Shown: positions 24,371-36,164, numbered from the stretch's first letter. The stretch is 64,000 bases of DNA from Typhlomys cinereus (GCA_023101885.1 JALPQD010000413.1:1-64000), one strand, 5' to 3'. Notes: generated by a model from the letters alone, not told the origin. Numbers and translations are program-made.

Positions 24371-26940
24371 ATCCATATGGATCAGAGACTTGATGTTAAA
24401 CCCAAAACCCTGACACTGTTAGAAGATAGAGTAGGGAATACATTTGAATTCATAGACTTAAGTAAAGATTTTTCTAAATAGACACCCAAATTCCCAGTAA
24501 CTAAGACCAATAGCCAACAAGTGTGACTTCATGAAATTAAAAAGCTTCTGTTCTACAAAAGAAACTGTTAATTGTGCAAAAAGAAAACCCACAGAATAGG
24601 GATACATCTGCTAGCTATGAATTTGACAAAGTAATATTTTCCAGAGTATACAAAAAAACTCAAAAAACTAAACCTTGAGAAAACAAATATCTCAAATTAA
24701 AAATGGGCCCTGGAATGAAACAGGGAATTCACCCAAAAAGAAGTTGAAATGTCAAAAAAATATCTAGAAGATGCTCAATTTCCCTGGTCACCAGAGAAAT
24801 GCAAATTAAAACTCTCTGTGATACCATCCTACCCCAGTCAGAATGGCTAAGATCAAGAACACAAACAACAGAGAATGCTGGTGAGGATGTGGAAAAATGC
24901 TGATGGGTGTATAAACTAGCACAGTCACTTTGGAGATTATTGTAGAAGTTCCCCAGAAAGTTAAAAATGGAGCTACCATAGGACCCAGCTATACCACTTT
25001 TAGAGATAGTCCTGAAAGACTCTACATCTTATTAAAGATAGTTGTTCATCCATGTTCATTGCAGCTCTATTCACAATATCAAGAAAATGGAATCAGTCAA
25101 CATGCCCAGCAACAGAGGAATGGGTAATGAAAAATGTGGTATATACACACCATAGAATACTGTTCAGCCATCAGGAAGTATGAGATTATGGAATTTCCTG
25201 GTAAATGGATGGAACTGGAAAATATAATGTTGAACAAGATATTTCAGACACAGAAAGACAAACATGACATGTTCTTTCTTACATGCAGATCCTAGCATTG
25301 ATCTGACCAAAGTATTTGGCTTGGAATTACTACAAGAGTCAGAAAATTCTAAAAGAATCAAGGAAAGGGAAGGTAGGAAGGGACATTTAGGGCAAAACCT
25401 TTGGAGGGGGAATTATAGGATACCATGGGAGGTTGGGTGAAGGAAGGAATAATGGGAGAAAAATACCTAGGGGGCATGAGGGGATGGGATATAGGAGGGA
25501 TTGAGGGACTTAAAGAAAAACCCTAAGATTGTAGGATGGAACCAGATAGGAACCTCCTATGTTATTAATATGTCAAAAAACCCTTTCTTTTAAAAAAGGA
25601 ACAAGAATGGACAGAAGAATGCAAAAGATCAGAGAGAGGAAACAGGACAAAACAAACAAAAAATATGCCCTGAGCTGGTCTACTTATAACCTTGTGACAA
25701 TTAAAATTATACAAAAAGTAGCAGGAATGTGACACCTCTTGATAAGTTGTTAGTCAAGGAGGTCAAAGGTCCCCTGGTCTAGGTTTTTGCCATTGCTTTT
25801 CATTACTATCCAAAAAACTGGCAATAAGATCCTATTACTGAAAATACAACAAGATGTATCACAGGACACGGACAAACTGGAAATGGTTTGGAGGCTTCCT
25901 CCTTGCTGGATAGCTTACACAGTACCAGAGACAACAGTAAAAGCTACTGGGGGGAGAATAATCAAAGGTCTCATCAACCTGTGAGATCTACAAGTTACAA
26001 TAAAAATCACCATGGCACAGTGACCACCAGTGTAATAGTGGCATGAGTATCAAGGAAACAACCAACAGCTTTCTGATTAGATTTAAGGCCCACTTGTCAG
26101 ACTATAACACACTCCTGCTACTGTAAATTAAAACAAGAATCTGTGAAAGGAAGGAAATAGGTCACAAAGGAAGAAGATTTTATGAATTTTTAGCTAGGAA
26201 GACAATACACCAAACAGCTCTGTAAATACTTTTTATTATTCCCACAGATTGGAAGAGCATTCAGCACCCAACCTAGAAGCCTTCTTCTACAACAGAAAGT
26301 GTATATTACTGAAAAAGCACAACTTTCCAAAATGTAGAAAATAAGTGTCTGCAAACTGCTTGTCCCTAAATAGGACATGTAAGCCTCACCCATCCCCATC
26401 CCAAGGCTCGGAGAACATTGTGGAAGAGGGGGCAGGAAGATTGTAAAAGCCTGATATGGGAAGGTAGTGGACCATGTATTATCTCCTGGACATGACGTAG
26501 TCTTGACATACAAGATTTAATGGCAGATATGTATATTTACACAAGAATTGTGTAAATATACACAGGAACTGTCTTATTACCATCTCACTATAACATTAGA
26601 AAGATCTCAAGAAGCTTCATACCTCTCTGAGAGACTGATGAAGACTAATGCTGACGGGGAAGAAAAGGAGGATGCTTTCTTCATGGTATAACCACTGATC
26701 TAGGATGCTTGCTAGAGCATGGATCAGGTCAAGGCATAAGTTATCACAGACTAGATGGAACATAGTGGGCCATACAAGCAAAAAGATTTGAAAATAGGAG
26801 GGAGTCTGGAAGGGGAGATGAAAGGTCACAAGGGGAAAAGGAGGGGGAGTAGGATTTGGGTAAGGGTCGAAAATATTATAAAGTCACTATATTCATATAT
26901 ACAACATTAAAATGGAAAAAATAAAAGGGTTCAAAAAATT

Positions 26941-27285
26941 AAGGCCTTAGGAAGCAAAAGCAATAGGCTTATCTATTACCTACCTGACTTTTCTAGTGTG
27001 AAGAGCAGAGGCAGGGGCTCACAGCATGGATGGCTTGAACATCTCACATTCTGGAATGCCTGGGGGTGAACCCAGTGCAGTTCTTAGGATGGGAATGTCC
27101 AGTTATGTGTTGGTGAGCCTATGCTCCAAGAAATGCAGGATGTCACAGTGCAGCTCTGCAGTCAGATTACAATAGGATCTGGAGATGGCCCTTAGTCGAA
27201 TAGTCTGCTCTAGCAGAGTAATTTATTCTGTGTAGCTTAAATAACACATTTGATACTCTTGTGGAAAATTTACTGTATTTCTGTG
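26941..27285. other. No recognisable feature
   Basis: Unique-looking sequence next to the L1 3' end. Confidence 0.4.
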
Positions 27286-27395
27286 TGTAATGTATGTGTG
27301 TGAGCATGTCAGGGAGGGTAATTCCCCTGTGCATGGAGGTAGAGGTTGACAGCAGGTGTCAATCTCTATTATGCTACACCTTAGTTTCTATCCAT

Positions 27396-27476
27396 ATCTA
27401 TATCTATCTATTATATCTATCTATATCTATATACCTATATCTCTATATTATCTATCTATATCTATATCTGTATCTA

Positions 27477-27509
<33 letters not shown>

Positions 27510-27528
27510 GTCTGTCTATCTATCTATA
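27396..27528 (+). repeat. (TATC)n/(TATATC)n microsatellite
   Basis: Compound TATC and TATATC array, with a pure (TATC)n run near 27480-27528. Confidence 0.93.
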
Positions 27529-27692
27529 CTGTTCTTCTACTTTATTACTTTGCTCTGGGTTTCCCAGACTCTGCTTTCCAGGTCTGTAAGTGCATCTGCC
27601 AGGTATTTTTACATGGGATTTGAAATCTGAACTCTGATCCTTTTGCTTTTGAGGCAAGGTCTTTAACCCCTGAGCTCTCTCCCCAGCCTCTC
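27529..27692 (-). mobile_element. tRNA-derived SINE, antisense, nested in B4
   Basis: Body 'GGGTTTCCCAGACTC' and right end 'TTTAACCCCTGAGC' match the other antisense copies. The adjoining TATC array takes the place of the usual CA tail. Confidence 0.8.
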
Positions 27693-27926
27693 CACCTTTA
27701 TTTTTGAAGTGGTGTCTTCTGCCAAACCTGGAGCTCTCTGTTTTGGTTAAATGTCTGTCCCATGAGCTTTGGGGGAATGTATCTGTCTCTGTTCCTACTC
27801 CCCACATTGGGGTTACAGATACCTGCCACATTGCCCAGGCTTTTATGTAGGTGCTAGTGATCTGAATTCAGGTCCTCATACCCATATAGCAAGCACTTCA
27901 TTGAACTGTCTCCCCAGCCCCAACAC

Positions 27927-28965
27927 ACACACCCGGGAGCTGGAATCCAAGGGGAGGGGACCAGCATGGATGGCAGAGGATCAGCTTCCCATTTCATCAT
28001 CACACACCAAGGAGAGAAAGAAAGAACCAGTTCCCCTCTCTTCTCATGAACCCACTAATCCCATGGCACCCTCCCTGATCCACTAACCCAGAGACCTATC
28101 CTTATACCATCGCCTCAGGAGGAGAGATTTTCGTAACAAGATTCCTGGGGATAAAAATATTCAGACTACAGCGCCCAACCACAGCACACTTCCTTTGAAT
28201 AAGTTCAGGTAATTTCTTTCTTTCATTTATACCCTTTTTCAAAACATCTATTTTATCGACAGGCAAGTCACAATATGCTAACGCTGATCTTTGCAATCTA
28301 CTATTTTGTACTGAAGCAGGTATTTTCAAATAATAAAGTAAATTATACCTTTTATGCTGCTGACATACTTTCTTCCTAAAGTTTAATAGATTAATTCTAA
28401 AAAGGAATAAATGATACAAGAATTAATGATATCAGGCAGTTTTAGTGCAGAGTAATGCTGCCATAGCTTTGTCTGCCTCTCCCTTCTTTGACCTTGATCT
28501 TTTGCACCTCATGTCTGTGAAATATCTCTGCTCACAGGTCCCAGGCTGTAGGTCCTGGGCTGTATCATCCAGTGCTCGTTGCTTGTTACTGCTATCAGAT
28601 CACTGGCCCAGGTCATAGCCACCACTCATAGGTTTCCAGTCATGATCAAAGTTGGCAGACCACTCATGGGCAACCTTGGAGGACTAGAGTTTCTCCTAGT
28701 GTGGAGGAAGGGTCTTCCCCCAGCACTTGATGCCTCTATGGTGAGTCCCATGTAGGTAACATGTTTCCATATGGCATCAGCTCTGCCCATTTCCTTGTCT
28801 TACTCCTAGAACTGTACAGGTTCCCTCCTGCCCTGACAGCAGTCACTTCTCTAGTTATATATTACTGCACTCCATTGTTTAACATGAGGTGCCAAGTCCC
28901 CACTCTCCCTCAGTGATGGAGGCCAAATTGCAAGTTTCCTTTGCATGTCACAGGACATCACATCT
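27927..28965. other. No recognisable feature
   Basis: Unique-looking sequence. The minus-strand frame at 28102-28419 has no motif I recognise. Confidence 0.4.
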
Positions 28966-29056
28966 GGGTACCTTCAGACCAGACAACATAAGTCCCTCCC
29001 TTTTGACCAAAGCTGAGTCAGAACTGGCTACAACATAGAATATGCTGCCGGACCTT
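28966..29056 (+). pseudogene. NUMT: ND1 fragment, left part
   Basis: 'TACAACATAGAATATGCTGC' followed by 'CGGACCTTTCGCCC' encodes the conserved ND1 YNxEYAAGPFAL region. Upstream the match to ND1 is weaker and has deletions. ND1 is a core membrane subunit of respiratory complex I; this copy is dead. Confidence 0.85.
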
Positions 29057-29071
29057 TCGCCCTATTTTTTT

Positions 29072-29354
29072 TAATATATTTTTTTAAAAATTTTATTTAT
29101 TCAATTGTGCGTGTGTGCGTATGTATGTGTGCGCGTGCATGTGTCTGTGTGTGTAGAACCACGGACGAATTCGGGAACCACCATGGACGCCTCCACTTCC
29201 TCCGCCCCGGGATTCACAGGCTCCGCCCTGCCAGGACCAGAAACCCAGGCCACCCCCGCTTCTGCCTGGCGTCTATACGTGGGATCTGGGATCCTAACTC
29301 AGGACCTTCCGCCTGCAAGGCAGAGGCTTAACCCCTGAGCCACCTCTCCAGCCC
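29072..29354 (-). mobile_element. tRNA-derived SINE, antisense, inside the NUMT
   Basis: GT-rich tail complement, GC-rich body and 'TTAACCCCTGAGCCACCTCT' head complement. The 15-bp duplication 'TCGCCCTATTTTTTT' at 29057-29071 and 29355-29369 is part of the ND1 sequence, so the SINE came in after the mitochondrial DNA. Many CpGs survive, which suggests a fairly young copy. Confidence 0.95.
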
Positions 29355-29369
29355 TCGCCCTATTTTTTT

Positions 29370-29651
29370 AAGCAGAATACACTAAGGTTATCACAATAAA
29401 TGCACTAATCACTATCATCTTTCTAGGTCCACTGCAAAACCCAGAATATCCAGAACTATTTACACTAAATTTTATCATCAAAATCCTTATATTAACTTCA
29501 ACCTGCCTGTGAATTCACACATCTTATCCCTGCTTCCATTATGATCAACTTATACACCTACTATGAAAAAGTTTTTTACCACTAACCTTTACTATATGCA
29601 TATGACACACGGCCTTACCTATCTTCACAGCTGTAATCCCTTCCTACATGT
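29370..29651 (+). pseudogene. NUMT: ND1 fragment, right part with C terminus
   Basis: Runs from 'GCAGAATACACTAA' (AEYTN) to the end of ND1. The C-terminal HYDQLMHLLWK-like stretch is visible once TGA is read as Trp and ATA as Met, the mitochondrial code. A few codons differ from functional ND1. Confidence 0.93.
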
Positions 29652-29720
29652 ATAATTAGGTCTGATAAAAGAGTTACTTTGATAGAGTAAATAATAGAGG
29701 TTTAAATCCTCTTAATTCTA
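29652..29720 (+). pseudogene. NUMT: mitochondrial tRNA-Ile copy
   Basis: 69 nt, the usual length. It has 'GAGTTACTTTGATAGAGTAA' across the anticodon arm (anticodon GAT) and 'TAGAGGTTTAAATCC' in the T arm. It lies directly after ND1 as in mitochondrial DNA. It is not a nuclear tRNA gene. Confidence 0.93.
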
Positions 29721-29788
29721 GAATAATAAGAATTGAACCTAACCTTAAGAATCCAAAAATCTTCCTGCTACCAAATACACTATCCTAG
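29718..29788 (-). pseudogene. NUMT: mitochondrial tRNA-Gln copy
   Basis: About 71 nt on the opposite strand, overlapping the end of tRNA-Ile. 'AAGAATTGAACCTAACC' on the plus strand is the complement of its T arm. Position and strand match vertebrate mitochondrial order. Confidence 0.9.
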
Positions 29789-29855
29789 TAAGGTCAGGTA
29801 AATTAAGCTATCGGGCCCATACCCTGAAAATGTTGATTTATATCCTTCCCATAAT
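29787..29855 (+). pseudogene. NUMT: mitochondrial tRNA-Met copy
   Basis: Starts 'AGTAAGGTCAGGTAAATTAA' and holds the highly conserved anticodon stem-loop 'TCGGGCCCATACCC' (anticodon CAT). Confidence 0.94.
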
Positions 29856-29856
29856 A

Positions 29857-29955
29857 ATAAATGCAATTACCCTATCAATTATCCTATCCACTATCCTCAT
29901 TAGCCCCATCTTCTATAGTAGAGGAAGACAGTCATCTCATGTTCTAGCTGTGTGC
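29857..29955 (+). pseudogene. NUMT: start of ND2
   Basis: ATA start followed by codons for MNAITLSIIL, a plausible ND2 N terminus. The match weakens after about 29918 and runs into CA-rich repeat. ND2 is a complex I subunit; only about 30 codons are present. Confidence 0.85.
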
Positions 29956-30015
29956 AACACAGCGTGCATGCACACACACGAACACACACACACGCACATG
30001 CACACATGCATGCAT

Positions 30016-30017
<2 letters not shown>

Positions 30018-30065
<48 letters not shown>
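30018..30065 (+). repeat. (CA)n microsatellite
   Basis: About 24 CA units, preceded by imperfect CACACATGCATG repeats from about 29970. Confidence 0.95.
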
Positions 30066-30067
<2 letters not shown>

Positions 30068-31599
30068 CTCCCCAGTGATGCACTAAGGAGCGCCATGATC
30101 TCTCCCCCAGCAGTCTAGTTGATCCCTTTGGTACCCAGCCTGGAAAACCTTCACTGACACCCAGGTACAACCATCTGGCTCTCAGGGGTGCTGATAAAGC
30201 CTGCTGTCCCCACCTGTCATCTCTGCAGAGCTGCCCAGGATGGCACCACCACAAATGACAAATGCTCCCAAGTAATGGTGTGCAAACTGGTGTCACCAAT
30301 GGAATCTTCTCAGATCCTGGAGAGAAGTTCAGGAATTTCTGCCAGAAAACAAATTTGACACTCTGTGGCTTGATGAGCACCTGCCCACAGAGGGTGACTT
30401 TGCACATGGTGGCTCCTCTCCCACTGTGGCAGCAACTGAGGTATCCAGCTCCCAGCTCACGGCCCCTGGAGTTTCCTTGTTTTTTCTCTCAAACAATTTC
30501 TTTCATTGAATGCTGTCTTGGTGAATAGAACTGGTCATTACCAGTAGAAGTTCTGTGGGTCAGATTGGCTTCAAAAATGTGTTGCTTTGTGTTTAATTGT
30601 TTTCATCTATTTTTATGTTACCTTGGAATTTATTTTAAAAATTCGTAGTGACAGGCTGATTAAATATAGCTCTTAAATATATAGAGTTATGACAAAGTCC
30701 CACAATTATTCTGAGAAAAATTTTGCACAGTAAAAGACTTTTCCACAATAGTCCATGAGTTGCATAGAATGAATCCTGGGCATGGATATAGTTTGGTGTA
30801 GAGGCCAGCATTTTTTATTATTTAAAAAAAAACTCTGACCACTATGAAAAGCAAAAGACCAGTTAGATGACAGGTAAATGAATACATGACAGATTAGGCA
30901 GGCAGACGGATGATTGGAAAATCATGCATTCTCTTCTAGACATTCTCTTCTAAACATTCTCTTCTAGATATTCTCTTCTAGACATTTATTCTGTACAACA
31001 TGCATTTATATACAGACACCTATTCATTATGCTTGCTAATTTTATTTAATAATAAAATAAAATTTTAAAAATTTGAACCCAAACTCAGAGCTATAATAAC
31101 ACCATATAGCAGTATCTTTATATAGAGGATGTGTTCCCAGGCCCCCAGTGGATTTGTAAAACAGCAGATGGTATTGAGACATATATGCATAGATTATATT
31201 TTTTCCTATATGTATGTACCAATTTAATAGTTTGATTTATAAATTAGCCACAGTGGGAGATTACTAGTTCCTAAAACCAAAATAGAATATTTTTATCAAC
31301 ATGTTATAAAAGTTATTTTAAACTGATGAATGAGATTGTGTCTGAAATTTTCCATGTAATATTATTGGACCACAGGTAATTGAAATCAGAGAAAGCAAAA
31401 ATTTCAATCAATGCAGAGCTGTGTTAGCAACTTTACTTCTTTCACTGTGTACATCATCGATAGAGTCTGATGAACAAATGGACAACTTTTTTGTCACCCT
31501 GTCCTCTGTGCCTCCCTGCCCCCCTCAGTGCCAGTCTCCATATACTGCTTGGCCCAGAGTGCCTTTGCTCTAGCATCTGATTGGGTTTGTCCTAGGAGG
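30066..31599. other. No recognisable gene
   Basis: AT-rich sequence with a short tandem block 'ACATTCTCTTCTA' near 30935-30985. No exon or named repeat is supportable. Confidence 0.45.
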
Positions 31600-31880
31600 A
31601 CACTAGCAAAAGTCAGGATGAAAGAGGCGGTGGGCATTGCTCGCCTGCCTGCCTGCCTGTCTGCCTGCTAGTATTCAGCTTGTGTTCTCCATCTTCATAC
31701 AATCTTTCATCCTCTATCTAGGAAGTGGTCTTGCTTAGAGCAAGTGGTTCTTCCCTTAATTAATGCAATCAAGACAATCCCTCAGAGATCAACCTTAATC
31801 TAGAGAGTCCTTCTTGGTATGCCTAGAGTCCTACCTCCCAGAGGTCAGATTGACAGTCCTGACCATTATACCTCTAGAGA
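31600..31880 (-). mobile_element. LTR-like fragment, antisense
   Basis: The right half ('CAATCAAGACAATCCCTCAG' and 'GAGATCAACCTTAATCTAG') has the antisense layout of the MaLR-like copies. A small (TGCC)n run lies near 31645-31668. Confidence 0.5.
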
Positions 31881-32610
31881 GGAGGAGCAGAACATTACCT
31901 GAGGGAGGCGGGTCTACTATGCATTCTGGAACTGAAGGAGCTTTCCCAGGTGAGGGCCATTGAGTGGCCTGAATTATGAACTCTCTTCGTTCCTTTTGCT
32001 ACTTTTACATTGGGTTGTCTTTTTTGTCTTTCTTTTTCTCACACCTTCTCAATATTGACTTTTTTCTTCTTTAACTATATTGCAAATAAGGACCTCATAG
32101 TCTGCAATTTTATTTTCTGTTTTAATTTGTCTTCTCTAGAAATTGTAACATTTAAATTTATCCAGTTATGCTAATCACTTCCCTTACAGTTTGTGTCTCA
32201 CTTAATAAATACAGTCAATTCTCATTATTCACAGCAATTATATTTTATAAAATTGCCACAGACACCAAATTAGCAAATACTGAAAAATCACTCCCGGGGA
32301 AATCCAGGGTTAGGTTCCTTTGAGCTTCTAGGCACAAACAGCTGATTGACACAGACTCTTGCCTTACATGTGTTTCTGTTTAAAGGCACCTTATTTAATG
32401 CATATTATGGACTCATTAGCACTGAGCTCATGACCCCCCATGCTGTTGCTCACACCTGCGTGAAGCTTATATAATGCTGACTTTCCCCAAAGGAACACCA
32501 CAGTCCCCTTAGGTTCAAGAGCTCTATGTAGATAGCAGTCAGCACTGTGCTCAGGGGCCTTCATACAGGGGAAGTCACCACTCTCTTCAAAAGTAAAACA
32601 ACAAGAAAAC
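31881..32610. other. No recognisable feature
   Basis: Unique-looking AT-rich sequence. Confidence 0.4.
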
Positions 32611-32611
32611 A

Positions 32612-32750
32612 TAATACTGAGGCCAGTAGGTAATATCACCTGCATGCCAACCTGCTGACTGAGTTTGATCCCAGAAGTCCATGTGATAGGAGAGAGCCAG
32701 CTTCTAAAAGTTGTCCTCTGACCATGGATGTTATATGTGTACCTCTTCTC
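32612..32750 (+). mobile_element. B2/B3-like SINE, sense
   Basis: 'GACTGAGTTTGATCCCAG' (B-box-like) and 'AGTTGTCCTCTGACC' are B3/B2 landmarks. The tail has become a CTAT microsatellite. Confidence 0.65.
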
Positions 32751-32751
32751 T

Positions 32752-32756
32752 GTCTG

Positions 32757-32811
<55 letters not shown>

Positions 32812-32812
32812 C
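32752..32812 (+). repeat. (CTAT)n microsatellite
   Basis: About 14 nearly perfect CTAT units. Confidence 0.96.
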
Positions 32813-33229
32813 GCAATATTTTTTACAAAGACATGAAACCAATCAATAACAATATATAATAAAATATATATTGTACTTGTGTCCAGTATTATATTATAGC
32901 TGAAACTGGAAGGCAGAGTTTCATGTTGTCTAGCCTCAGCTGGAAACAGGTCCTTGAAGGCCTTCTCTGAGGTGCATGTCTCTGAACATGGCTGCCAAAG
33001 TACCTTGAGCATTGATTTTTGCAATCAAAAATACATGTTAGAAATGTCCAGATTTGCAAATGCCAAATTTACTAACAATGGGGCTCCTCTGTACTTCTCG
33101 CTCCCAGAGCTACACATTTCTCTTATGTTTTCATCTCAAAGGTTTAGAGTTGTGTGAATTTGTAATTCTTAAATTCACATTTGTGAGTGGTGTGATGTTA
33201 GTGATAATCCTGTGTGGATAAGTGGTGTC
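32813..33229. other. No recognisable feature
   Basis: AT-rich unique-looking sequence. Confidence 0.4.
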
Positions 33230-33905
33230 CCTGGTATCATTTATTATGATTCCCTCCTTCTACCAATTGGTTGTGTATCAAGTTTCCCTGATTGCTTTTG
33301 TCAATTATTGTGCTCCCTTAGCCATTTTTCTCCTTTTTATCGATTATATCCTATCTTACTCTGTTTTCTTATAATACATTGCTTTCTATGGTGTTATGTG
33401 TATCGGGAACTCACTTTTCACTGCTGTGGAATATTCCACCTTGTATAAACCACAGGTGTTTAATCCTCCCCTGTAGAAGAAAACTTACAAAAGTTTCAGT
33501 TGCTTGCTACTAGCAGCGGTGCTGGTCAGAGTAAACATACAAGTGTCCACTCATGACCTACATAGCAGGCATGTCCCAAGATCACTGCAAGTCTTCAGCT
33601 TTAAAATTATTTTCCATACTGGATGTATCAGCTTTTACTCCCATAAGGAATGTCTTATAGCCCTTGTTGGTCTTGTGCATTCCTAGTACTTGGCATTAGT
33701 ATTTGCATATTTTATCTGTGTGGTGGATACATTACAGTTTCAAGTTGCATTTCTCACCTATCACTGAAAGGGATCATCATTTTAAATACTCGTCCATGTT
33801 CACATTTTTTCTTCTTCTGAGATTTGGATTCATGTCTGTTGATGGGTTTTCTCGTGGTTATTTGCCTGTTTTCCTTTATATGAGGTTTGTCTTTATTTAG
33901 GAAAT
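33230..33905 (-). mobile_element. Old L1 3' portion, antisense
   Basis: Blocks such as 'TGCTGTGGAATATTCCACC', 'TTGCTTGCTACTAGCAG' and 'CACCTATCACTGAAAGGG' follow the antisense order of ancient mammalian L1M 3' ends. Heavily diverged. Confidence 0.55.
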
Positions 33906-34389
33906 CCATGTCTGTGTGGAAGATATTAATATATGTATTTTCCTTTCATATTTATATTTTTACCTGGTGTTAATTCATCTATGTGTGTATAAACAGCTAT
34001 TTGCTTTGATGTAATTTGCTCAATAGTCCATTTTACTTTTATCTTCTCTGCCATCTGTCAAATTTTCGTGTGTGTTTGCACCTTTCTGTGGAGCCCACCT
34101 CTGCCTCTCTCTATCGCGGTCATCCCTCAGCGCCTGCGTGCTGAGCCTGCAGATGTTCAGGTTCCTTATACAGATGGCATATAGCTTGATTTTCTTGTGC
34201 AGCCCTTATCTATACTTTCAATGACACCACATCCAGCACATTGTAAATGCTGTGTAAATAATTGTGCCACTGCATGTTTAAGAAATAATGACAAAGAAAA
34301 AAAAATCTGTCCATGTTCACGAAAGGTGGATTCCCCTCGTTGACTGAAGCTGTGGATGTTGGGCCCATGGGCTGTCTGTACCCACTGTC
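33906..34389. other. No recognisable feature
   Basis: Possibly more decayed LINE. Nothing firm. Confidence 0.35.
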
Positions 34390-34612
34390 ATAAGGGTCTT
34401 TCAGAATATTTTATTTGAGAGGGGAGACATAGAGAGAAAGAAAAGTGGGAGGGAGGTGGGAGAGAATACGCGGACACGTAGTCGTAGAGGTCAGAGGATG
34501 TTTGGAAGAGTCTGTTCTCCGTTCACCATGTGGGCTCCGGGAGTTGAACCTGAGTTGCCAGATTTGTGTGCAAGTGACTCTACCATTGATCCTTTCCATC
34601 AGTCCCATGCTG
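34390..34612 (-). mobile_element. B2/B3-like SINE, antisense
   Basis: Contains 'GTAGAGGTCAGAGGATG', 'TTCACCATGTGGGCTCC' and 'GAGTTGAACC', the complement of the B3/B2 tRNA-like body. Confidence 0.7.
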
Positions 34613-34894
34613 TCATAATGGTTACAATTTTATAATGATTGTGCCAGATAAGAATTTAAACCTGTAAGTCAAGTCATTGCTGCCTCTCCTAAGTGCCAGT
34701 GAGTTACACTTTAGCTTTCACTGTCCCCTCTTCCTCGAATCTCCCTCTGGAACTCAGAACCTTGTTGCAAGAGCATCATGCCTGCCACCAGGGCCTCTGC
34801 TGCCCGCATCAGACTCTCTCACTCTGCACCTGAGTCAGACCAGCCATTAAATCTTTAGGATGTCACCTGGCAAAGTAAAATTTTAACCTATTCA

Positions 34895-34912
34895 GGTTGT
34901 CTTAGCTTGTCC

Positions 34913-34945
<33 letters not shown>

Positions 34946-35205
34946 AGGTCTCTGTGTGTATGGAGGGCAGAGGCTATCACCACATGTCTCCTATTACTGT
35001 TCTCTACTTTTAAAGACAAGTCCCTCACTGAAACTGGAATTGCTGATTCAGCTAGACTGGCTGGCTGGGCAAGCCCCTGGGATCTTCTGTCTCCGCCTCC
35101 CAGTGTCTGAAATTCTAGGTGTATGCTGCCATTCCTGTCTTTTTATATGGGTGCCTTGGATGAAAGTCAAGTCCTCAGAGCAAGCACATCATCTTCCCAG
35201 TCCAT
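34895..35205 (-). mobile_element. B4-like SINE, antisense, with (GT)n
   Basis: (GT)n at 34915-34942, then 'GGAGGGCAGAGGCTATCACC' and a B1-like middle 'CTCCGCCTCCCAGTGTC'. Confidence 0.65.
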
Positions 35206-35752
35206 TTACTACTTCTCTTTGTTATTCCACTTTTTAAAACTTCTTTAAATATTCCACATACCGTTATGCTGTGCTGTATATATAGTAATTTCAACATCTG
35301 CAGTCCATGAGATTCTAAGTCAATTTTCATATTATGCCTTTTGTTGATAGATACCTTATATATAAGATGCTTTGTATTAATTTTCAGTTAGTTATATCTA
35401 TTAATGTATATAAAATGATGGTTTGATGTACTCTTTCCTAATGAAATGGTTCTACTATCTTCTCACAGGTCATTTTGTGGAACCAAAATCTACTCTCTCA
35501 GCAAAAGTTTGGCATACAACATAGTATTAATGACAGCTAGAATGATCCAGTCAGTGTATCCATCATTGTATCCTTTCATCCATATCTCCTGTTTCCTCTT
35601 ACCCCAAACCTGACCTCGTGGCTATGCATTAACTTTATTTTTTTAGACCTATAGGATGACTTCTGTTTGAAAACTTGGATATGCTTGATGTTAATGATAT
35701 CTGATATCTGAGCTGATCCTAGTCAGCTCCAAGGGGTTACTGGGCATAATTC

Positions 35753-35754
<2 letters not shown>
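35206..35754. other. No recognisable feature
   Basis: AT-rich; may be decayed LINE. Nothing firm. Confidence 0.35.

Positions 35755-35802
<48 letters not shown>
35755..35802 (+). repeat. (CT)n microsatellite
   Basis: About 24 CT units, a pure pyrimidine run. Confidence 0.97.
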
Positions 35803-35805
<3 letters not shown>

Positions 35806-35999
35806 ATTCATGCTCTTGCTCTTTCCCTTAGTGTTGCATAGCCATTCTCTGAGGTTACTGGTTTCTGGCTCCACAACCTGTTCAGATGATCCTCTGGTTA
35901 GGTCTTTAGTTTGAAGCAAAGGAGAGACAAAGGAGAGATCTATATCTTCTGCAAGGCTAGCAATTGGAATTTAGGGTTATTTTGTCACAGTCCTCACTC

Positions 36000-36125
36000 A
36001 TATACACACAGCATACATGCACATGGATGCACACACAAGTACACAGGGTCACATGCATACATACATAATCATACATATGGGTCCATACATACATAATCCT
36101 ACATGCACATGGACACACACATATA
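36000..36125 (+). repeat. CACA/CATA-rich low-complexity tract
   Basis: Imperfect (CACAYACA)n-type sequence upstream of a B1. Confidence 0.7.
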
Positions 36126-36164
36126 CACATGCCTTTGTTCTCTTTATTAGAATTTCACTAGATT

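Larger units (their letters stand above)
20640..26940 (+). mobile_element. Old L1/HAL1-like LINE (Lx-type), interrupted
   Basis: A long A-rich sense-strand element. The 5' part (about 20640-22200) resembles LINE ORF1/HAL1-like sequence. 22580-22850 looks like the endonuclease region, 22975-23860 the reverse transcriptase, and 24400-25350 the ORF2 C-terminal part, where 'CAGAGAAATGCAAATTAAAA' is typical. 25360-26940 resembles the long rodent Lx 3' UTR. Every frame is broken, so it cannot move. A SINE (22256-22579) and a younger L1 3' end (23923-24370) have inserted into it. It could be two adjacent LINEs rather than one. Confidence 0.75.
27286..27926 (-). mobile_element. B4-like SINE, antisense, split by a later SINE
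   Basis: The left piece (27286-27395) has 'GGAGGTAGAGGTTGACAGC'; the right piece (27693-27926) runs from 'CCACCTTTATTTTTG' to 'AACTGTCTCCCCAGCCC'. Together they read as one B4-like element on the minus strand. Between them lie a TATC array and an antisense tRNA-SINE. Confidence 0.7.
28966..29955 (+). pseudogene. Nuclear mitochondrial insertion (NUMT): ND1 to ND2, split by a SINE
   Basis: The order ND1 3' end, tRNA-Ile, tRNA-Gln (opposite strand), tRNA-Met, ND2 start is that of vertebrate mitochondrial DNA. Base identity to rodent mitochondrial sequence is high in the tRNAs. Without the SINE the copy is about 700 bp. Frameshifts, a TGA used as mitochondrial Trp, and missing bases show it is not expressed as protein. 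The left edge (about 28966) and right edge (about 29955) are approximate; a (CA)n-rich tract follows. Confidence 0.93.

Noticed and set aside
29652..29855. Three tRNA genes in a cluster
   Set aside because: Order, strands and sequence are those of mitochondrial tRNA-Ile, -Gln and -Met within a NUMT. They lack the nuclear tRNA A/B-box context and are not nuclear tRNA genes.
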